DNA of 59,865 bases, from the NCBI RefSeq assembly GCF_000002865.3, contig NW_001865059.1, forward strand, positions 45,701 to 105,565, given 5' to 3'. Shown in pieces: positions 1 to 9,000 of this stretch. The notes below the pieces were generated by a model, which saw only the letters and a program-made list of their open reading frames with translations, made no database searches and was not told the DNA's origin. Made by a program: the position numbers and the translations under genes. Numbering within the stretch: the stretch's first letter is position 1; every line of letters starts with the position of its first letter. The stretch is from Monosiga brevicollis MX1. Taxonomy: Eukaryota > Opisthokonta > Choanoflagellata > Craspedida > Salpingoecidae.

Positions 1-1
1 G

Positions 2-3000
2 CTTTTCTGTTGCCGAGGTCATGATGTCCGTACAACGTACAACTTGACGCTATCGCGACACGACATGAACCAGATTCAGGTCCTGGGCATCTGTTTGAGT
101 GGTGCCTGCAACCTCAGCGCCCCAAGTGGGTTTGCAGTCGATACCAGTGGCGTGCCTTCAGCTGCTACTGACATTGCAGTGACTCCCGTGACTCAGGATA
201 GCACAGCTCCCATTTTGGCTCAGTTTGTAGAGCTGTCTTACAACGACGCAACTCTGACGCTAGCCTTTTCTGGAGCCGTGGATCCTCAGGCTCTGGACCT
301 ATCAAAGATCACAGTGCAATCTGCACAGGAGACCGGCTCTTACAGCGATGGATTCACGTCACTCCAACTTTCGGGGGGAAATTGGTCATACAATGCCTCG
401 GCACCCGAAAAGATCACTGTTCATCTTTTGGCGGCTGATATCAATGCACTCAAAACGGATGCCCTGCTCTGTCAGTATCGTTACAACTGCTTCATTACGG
501 TTGCATCTGCGGTCACAAGTGACTACTCGGGTAATGACGTTTCTGCCACTAGCTCAGCACAAATGGTCGCCTCCCTGCGTCGGGACACCAATGCGCCCGT
601 TCTTGAAACCGTCAAAATCAACATGAATCTTGGTGTGCTTCAGCTGAGCTTTGATGAGCCCGTGGCGTTGGATTCGCTGAACATGAGCTGCATCGAGTTC
701 ACCACTCCTTCTGGTGCGGACTTCTATCGCCTCACCACCTTGCATGGGTTGCGAGACACGCAGACCCTGGCCAACGTACCTCTCAGCGCGACAGATCTTC
801 ATAGCCTGCAGGCGCGTCAGCTGGCTGCCCCCACCGCACCCACCCGGATGCGAACGAGCTGCGCTCTGGTACAAGACGTGAGCTTTCCGACAGCCAACGA
901 GGCTGGTCTGATCACAAACGCCTCCAGTCTGTCAGTGGAGCTTTTGGTGCCTGACACGCGTGCGCCACAGCTTGTTAGCTTTGAGCTGGACCTGGACGAA
1001 GATCCTGGTCTCATCACGTTTACGTTCAATGAGCCCGTGAATGCCTCCTCGCTGGACGCCACCACCATGTTGCTTCAGCCCTCGGCTGATAACACAAGCT
1101 CCAGTCACGCCGTGGCCGCGTGCACGCTTGAACCCGAGTACGAGCGGGACGCAGCTGTTGACTTTGTTTTTGGCCAGACCGTGTTTGCGTGTCGACTGTC
1201 GGCAGCGGACCAAACGGCCATCAAGTCCAACCCGCATCTGGCCACGAGTTTGTCCACGACTTATCTGAGCCACGCTGGTGGTCTGGTCCTGGATATGAGT
1301 GGGAATGCGGCGGGTGCACTGTCCAACGCGACGGCGCAGCGAGCGCGCTTGTATGTGGGAGACAGCACACCGGCGCGTTTGACGTCGTTTACGCTTGATC
1401 TGAGTCTGCGCGAGCTGCGCCTGACCTTTAACGACGTTGTGGACCCCTCCTCTTTTGTCGCAGCCCAGATCACCTTGGCTGCGTCGGCCACCGTGGTGGC
1501 TAGCAACTCTTATATTTTGACTTCGTCGGAGGCGCCAGGCTCGACTGGATATCGTGTGGTGATTCCACTCAACGCCAATGACTTTTTTGAGCTCGTTTCC
1601 CATCCGTCCTTGGCCTTGAGCAGTGCCACAACCTATCTGCAGATGACTGCGTTTGCCTTTGACGATGTCACGGGTGTCGACGTGGCGGCCATCACCACCC
1701 CCCTCGCAGCGACTGGCTTTGTGGCTGACGTCATCGCCCCCACATTGACCAACGCAACGGTGGACTTTGTCAACGCGCAGCTTCGTCTGCTGTTTTCCGA
1801 GCCGTTGACGAGCGTCTCGATTGACGCCTCGGCTGTTGCCTTGTTGTCTGCGTCTGGAAGCGTTGTGGCGCAGGCAAGCAACACAAGCACCGGTCCGTTG
1901 GGTGAGGCTACTTTGCAGTTGCTTCCCACGATCATCCAGTCCCTCAAGGCAAAAAGAATTTGCACGCCAGGTGCCACCTGCTTTTTGAATATCAGTTCCG
2001 CATTTGGATTGGACTATTGGAACAACGCCAATGATGAGGAGCTTTTACATGCCGTCGGTGATGTCATCCCAGAAACCGCAGCACCGATTCTCCTTGGTGC
2101 GACGCTGCTGGCCAGCAATAATTTGACGCTTACGTTCGACGAACCAGTGGATGTGGCGGCAGCAGCAGCTGTTGACCCCACCACCATCGAATTTGTCGTC
2201 ATAACCGGCCACAGCGTGGCTGCCAACTTCTCTGCCCGAGTCGTGGCGGTCGGACCATCAGCATCTGAAATCATCGTCGTATTGGAGACGGAAGCTTGCA
2301 ATGTTTTGCGTGCCGCCAGCATCAGTGAGCTAGCCTCGCTATCCATGCTCTTCAGCGCTGGAGCCGTAACAGACCGCTTCGGTGTGAATAGTGACTCTGG
2401 CAACGCAGATGTGGTTGTAGAGGCCCGTTCTCCCACGCCCGCGCCTGTCAATAGCACATACAATGCTGGAACCGGCAGCCTTCGCCTAGTATTTGACGCT
2501 CCTATTGACCACACCACCTGGAATGCATCTGCCGTCCAACTGTGCAACGGCACAAGCTGCCTGAACTTGCCCTCAGATACTCCAGTTGAGCGCATTTATT
2601 CGACTGCAAGCTGGCCGGCGATTCACGCACCACCCTGCTGGTCAGCCGGAGCCCCAACGCTTTGTGCTAACCTCAGCTATTCAACAACCATTGCTGTTAC
2701 CCTAACTAATCAATTTCGCGCTCAAGGCCTTCTCTCAAACATTGGGCTGTCCTCGTCGACTACAATTGTTACAGCAGCTGCTGGTTGGCTGCACGATGCC
2801 AGCCAAGTACCACTGGCCGCCTACACGGCTCCGGTTGACACCTTGTTGCCCGATGCCAATGGGCCGGCTCCACTCAACATTTCGCTCAATCTAACATCCA
2901 ACGTTTTGTCACTACGTTTCGACCGACCGGTGGATAGCTCAAGCATCGATTATACGCTCATCCAACTTCACAACGCCTCGTTGGCGTTCGATCTGGCTGG

Positions 3001-6000
3001 TCATGCGGTCACGCTTGCCAGCTACGACGACAACCGTGGAATTTATGTGCAGCTTGATAACGCTGTGATTGCAGATCTCAAAACCCTTGGTATCCTCACG
3101 GGGGCATTACCCGGCACCGCATCAACCTTGGTTCTCGAACTACAGGTCGGTGCCATCGCCAGTGCCTACAATGTCGACAGCGAGAATACAACAGCAGTCG
3201 TTGATATTTCCGCCGCTGATGCGACTCCACCGGAGCTAGTGTCCTATGTGCTCGACCTAAACGCAAAAACTCTTCAGTTGGAGTTTACCGAGCCTATTTT
3301 ACAAGACAATGTCAATACTAGTCTTTTGGTGTTGAACGATGTGGCTCTGAGCACGTCCAAAGTTGACATTTTGAACGCAACCTACCCTAATCAGCAGCAG
3401 GTCGTACTAACCTTGAGCGCCCATGACTTTGCAGCGCTGAAAACTCGCATGCCAGTTTGGTCTGCGGCTGCAACCAGCTTGGACATTGCAACCGGTGCTG
3501 CCCAAGACACAGCCAACATTGACGCCACAGCTGTCACTAATCGGCTGGCCACGACGGTGGTGCAAGACACGACGGCGCCAACACTTTTGGCCTTTGCTGT
3601 GGATGCCAATGAATGGAAATTCTATTTGACCTTCAGTGAACCAGTCAACGCCAGCACATTCAGTCCAAGTAGCTTGACTCTGATGAATCTCGACACACCA
3701 GCCCAAACCCTGCAGTTAGATGCCGGCACAACCAGCTCGTACACGGCAGGTTTTCCTCTCCTGGACCACGTCACTTTGACGCTGAATGCGTCAGATCGCG
3801 TGCAGCTACAATATTTTTCGGGTCTGTATGAATCTCTAAACTCCTCCATGCTGTCTTCCACGTCAGGCCTTATTCAAGACTATGGATCGGGCAACACCAT
3901 GACTGCAATCACGCCAAGCGCGCCTCTTGTGGCCGCATCCTATGTGCCAGATACCCTGCCAGCCCAAGTCTTGGCCTGGCAGCTCAATCTTGCGACGGGG
4001 GAGATTGTCTTCACGCTGAGCGAGCCCCTGAATTGGAGCACAGTTGATGTGTCTCGCTTGGTCGTCGGCCCAGGCGTCAACGCAAGTGTTCGTCTCGACG
4101 CCTCTGGGGCGTTGGCCTTTGTGCAATTTCCCGATGTGTATAGTTTAGTGCAAGAGCTAGTCACAGCCACATACACCCTGGCGTCCAGCGAGCTTGATGC
4201 CATCAAACTGTCGACGCGTTGTTTGGTCAGCAGCACGTGCCTGCTCCATTCCCTGACGGCCCTGGGCGCTGATTGGGCGTCCATCGAGGTTGCACCAATC
4301 AACGACCTTGAGCCAATTGTCCTTACTCCTGATACCATTGCGCCTAGCTTTGTCCGCTTTGCTGCATTTGATTTAAATGCGGGCACACTGTCACTGCGGT
4401 TCAATGAAGCCATCAATGTCAGCTCAGTCAACGCTACCGCCCTTGTTCTCACTGACAGCTTTGAGACTAGCTTTGACTTGCGTTTGAGCAATGACTTGGA
4501 CTTGGTGGTCTCACCCAACGGTCTTGATGTCAACATCTCGCTCAGCACCACCACTCTGAATCGCTTGAAGGTGGACGTGGCTACAGGAGTTGCCATTTGC
4601 CGCCGCCAGCAAACCTGCTACCTGCGCTTGGATAATGGGTTTGTGGCGGACATGAGTGGCAATGCCATCCTCGCAGTGGACCCTGGAACGTTTGTGGCCT
4701 CTATTCGCGCGGCTGCCTTTTCAGCCGATACAACTGGACCACAACTCTTGAGCTTTGAATTGGATCTTGGCGAAGGCTTGCTGCACCTCTCGTTTGATGA
4801 AATCGTGGACACAGACACCCTCGATCCGACAGCTCTGGTATTGGTCGGAAATAGCAGCACACTCACTCCTTCCTTCACTCTCACTGGTGGAGTTGCAAGC
4901 CAACAGACGCAGGCCAGCAACTGCACGTTGATCATGACTGAGGCTGATTTGCTCAATCTCAAAGCCATTGTTGGCCTGGCTACTTATCTTAACGAAACGT
5001 TTCTGCTGAGCTCCGCGTTTGTGGAGGACAGTTCAGGGAACTTGGGTGGGGCCTTGGCTTCACCGCTGCCCGCGTCTGCATTGTACACGAATATCCAACC
5101 CGCTCAGCTGGAGTCGGTGGGCAGCTTTGATTTGCGTGACAACAAGATGCGCCTCACTTTCTCACAAGCTGTGGACGTGGATACCGTGCAGTTTGGCCGG
5201 TTCTATGTGCAAAGCACGTCGGATGGCGGTGCGGGAACGGTTAGTGTTTCTTTGGAGGGAGATAGCGCCGTTTATACCGACAGCACAAAACGCATCATTG
5301 ACATCTTTTTCAGTCGTCAGGACTTGGTGCGCTTGAAGTTGGACGCCAGCGTAGGCACTACCATTAACAACACTTACATTGCAATGGACACCACGGCCAT
5401 TCGCGACAAATTTGGCACTGCGGCCGTGGCTGTTTCTCCTTTCTCGGCACTGCAGCCCCTCGCGTTTGTATTTGACACTGCTGCTCCTGTGCTTGAGTCG
5501 GTTCATCTCAATATGAGTTCTGGCATTCTCAGTCTGGTCTTCGATGATGTCATCAATGCCTCCACTGTAACCGCCAGTCAGTTTCGCATCCAAAGCACGG
5601 GCAGCATTGGGGCCACTGCGTACCACGACCTTACGGCTGTGGAAACCTTGTCGGATGACGGGTTTGAGTTGGAATTGCGCATCAGCCGCAGCGATCTGAA
5701 TACGATCAAGAGCCTTACAAACCTGGCCACCTCAAGCAGCAACACCTACATTCGCCTCTTTGAGGCTGCCGTCTTGTCGGTGGTTCAGGGTGACTCGGTA
5801 GTGGCAGCCACCAGGCAAGCGTCTTTCCAAGCGGATGTGGTCATGCCTACAGTGGAAAGCGTGGCAGTTAATACCTCCAGTCTTACTCTGACCCTAACTT
5901 TTAGTGAGACAATCAATGCCAGCCGTGCCAACACGTCCCGCATCCACCTTGCGAGTGGCAGCGGAGAGTTCTTGGTTCTGCCGTTCTCGGGCGTGCAGCG

Positions 6001-9000
6001 CTCCATGGCCGACCCCTCAATTCTTTTTGTGACTCTAAGCCGCAGCGAGGCCAATTCCTTGCAGCAGCAATATCCTCTCTGCTCCTCAGCATCAACCTGC
6101 CTTGTAACGATCGACGCAGAAGGCATTTTTGACATGAACGGCAATCCAAGCATTGCCTTTGGGCCTACCCCAGCCACCATATTTACGGATGACCATGTGC
6201 GCCCCGTGCTACAGGCCTTTGACCTGTCTTTTGTGTCAAACTCGAATGCGCAGCTAACACTTTCATTCTCCGAGGTTGTCAACACGACGCAACTGGATCT
6301 CTCGCGCCTCGCCCTCACGGACAATATGAGCACCACAATTCAGCTGACTGCAGCCGTGCTCGAGCCGTCCCTGACAGATCGTGTTCAAGTGAACTTGACT
6401 GGCAACCTATTGCACGCCATCAAGGCGCCGGGTACCATCGGCGTGGTATTGGCACACACGTGGCTGCGTGCCAACGACAGTTTTGTCACCGATACGCGTG
6501 GAAATTTGAACTCCGGCTTATCCAGCTTGCTGGCTGTGAGTGCCGTGGTGAGCGATACTTTCCCCGTGCTTGTGACAGCAGCTGCATTGGACATGAGCGC
6601 CGGTACCTTGTTGCTGACCTTTGACGAGCCCATCAACGTGAGCACCCTGTTCGCATCACAGCTGACCATTGGCACTAGCGCCGGACAATTTCGTTTGACG
6701 GGCCAGACCGCCGCGAATCTGAGCTCTCATGCTACGAAGGTCACCCTTGCGCTGCTTGCTGGTGACCTGAACCAGGTGCGAGCTTTGTTTGCGGCACAGC
6801 CTACCATGACTTTGAACGCAACCAATACTGCTGTTCGGGATGTCTTTGGTAACGGCGTGGATGAAGCAACCACACAAACCCCTCTTGCTCTGACGCTGGC
6901 CGTGGCAGACACTACTTCACCAACCGTTCTATCTTTTGACTTGAATATGACATCGGAGATCTTAACGCTGCATCTTTCCGAGTACATTCGCCCAGCATCC
7001 GTCGACCCAAGTGTGCTGACCCTACAGGCAGCTGATGCTTCTCGTAATGTCACCCTTGACGTCGAGACTTTGGTCATCGAAACGCAGGTGACCAGCGCAT
7101 CTCCTTTCATTCGCATCCAGCTGAGTGCCAATGTCATTGACAACGCCAAGCTGCAACTGCAGCCGTGGTTGGACGATAGCTCATGTGTTCTCCATGTGGC
7201 AGCCGCTTTTGGGCTCGACGCAGCCAATAATTCGTTTGAGGCTGCTCAGGTTCTGTCCGGCCTCATCAGCCCCGACACTCTGCCGCCACGCTTGCTCAGC
7301 TACGACCTGGTAGATGTTGCCAACTCGGACACCGTTGCTGCTGAGCTGCATTTGAACTTTTCGGAAGCAATCAACGCTTCAGCCGTGGACGCAACCACCA
7401 TTCTCTTGCTTCGCTTTGCGAACGATGATGGCGTCGTGTTATCCAACGCCCAGGCACCCGTAACTGCAACTGCTGCACGCCTTCTCACCGTTGGTATCAG
7501 CTGGCCAGAATTTGACCGCTTGCGGACAGCCGTTGGCTTGGGGTGGTCCATCTCCAGCCTGTACCTGGCACATTCACAGCTCGCCAACGACACGGCTGGT
7601 AACAGCATTGTGGAAATCGAGTCTAGTGCACCCCTCGCAGTAACAGCTCTGACGGCAGACCTGGTACCACCCTCCGTTGTGGCGTTTGACCTTAACCTGT
7701 CTTCCTCAGTGCTCACCTTGGAGCTAAGTGAACCTGTGAACACTTCAGCACTAAACACCAGCATGCTGCGACTCCAAGCCTCAGGTTTGAGTGCCGATGT
7801 GAGTGTGCTGTTGTCCGGCTCCGAGCCCGTGCCAGACTCGGGCGTTCTGGCTAGTGAGCTGGGGTTGCAACTGACCACTGAGGTGTACCACACCATTTTG
7901 CGCACGACCAGCCTAGCGATGAGCGCTGCCACAACCTTTTTCTCTCTGGAAGGACCCACAATTTACAACGTTCTTGAACCGGGTGCAACCGTGGATGCCA
8001 AGGGCAATCAGCTCATTCGCATCAACGCCTCGGATGCGCTCGCTGTGCGTACTTTCACTCCAGACGCCGTTGCTCCACGCATCGCAGCATTTGATCTAAA
8101 CGTTCAAAACGGCACAGCTACTCTTGTCTTTTCTGAACCCGTTCAAGCTGATTCTTTGAACGACGCCACCCTTACACTTCGCGGAGGCGAAGACGTCAGC
8201 GGCACATCTGTTGCGCTGGTGGCAACCGCCGCAAACTGGACAGCACCCACAGTTGTGGTTCTTCAACTGACCGTCACCACGGCCAACCAGATCAGGGCCA
8301 CAAACAGCATTGCCACGCGTTTCAACAACACCTACTTGCACGTAGACAGTGGGTTTGCTCTCGATTACAACAACAACTCGGGAGCTGCGGGTGTTTTGCA
8401 AGTCCGTTCTTTGTTCACTGACGGTAATCCTCCTAGTTTGGTCCAAACTTTGTTTGACGTGGAACTGGGTGTGCTTGAGCTGTCCTTTGACGAGCCTCTC
8501 AATCTGAGCAGCACTCAGCCGGGTGCAATCACGCTCTTTTCAAACTCGTCAACCATCAACTACACGTTGCCCGTCAATGCAACTCTGGAGGGCACAAACG
8601 ACCAAGTGCTCTCGTTTGCTCTAAGCAGTGCCGAGTTGAACATCATGAAGAAGGCAGCCGTCTGCGTGTCGGCCGCGACCTGCTATTTGACGTACACGGA
8701 GAACTTGGTCAAGGACCCGGAAAGGACGAGCGTTCGCGCTTTGCAGCGCGAAGAGTATCGTGGATTTGACGTTTTTACCCGAGATTCATCGCGACCCTAT
8801 CTGCGGCCTCTGGGCTTTGTATCTTTCGACCTGGCAACAGCCAATATGGTGCTACTGTTCAACGAGGTTGTGGATATGGCCTCTTTGAACGCTTCTTTCA
8901 TGACTCTGAGCTCAACGTACAATCCAGCTGATAGCGGTGCCACCCTGCTGACCTTGGATGGCGCGACGGCAGCTAGTAGCGATTCGGACTTCAGCTTGCA

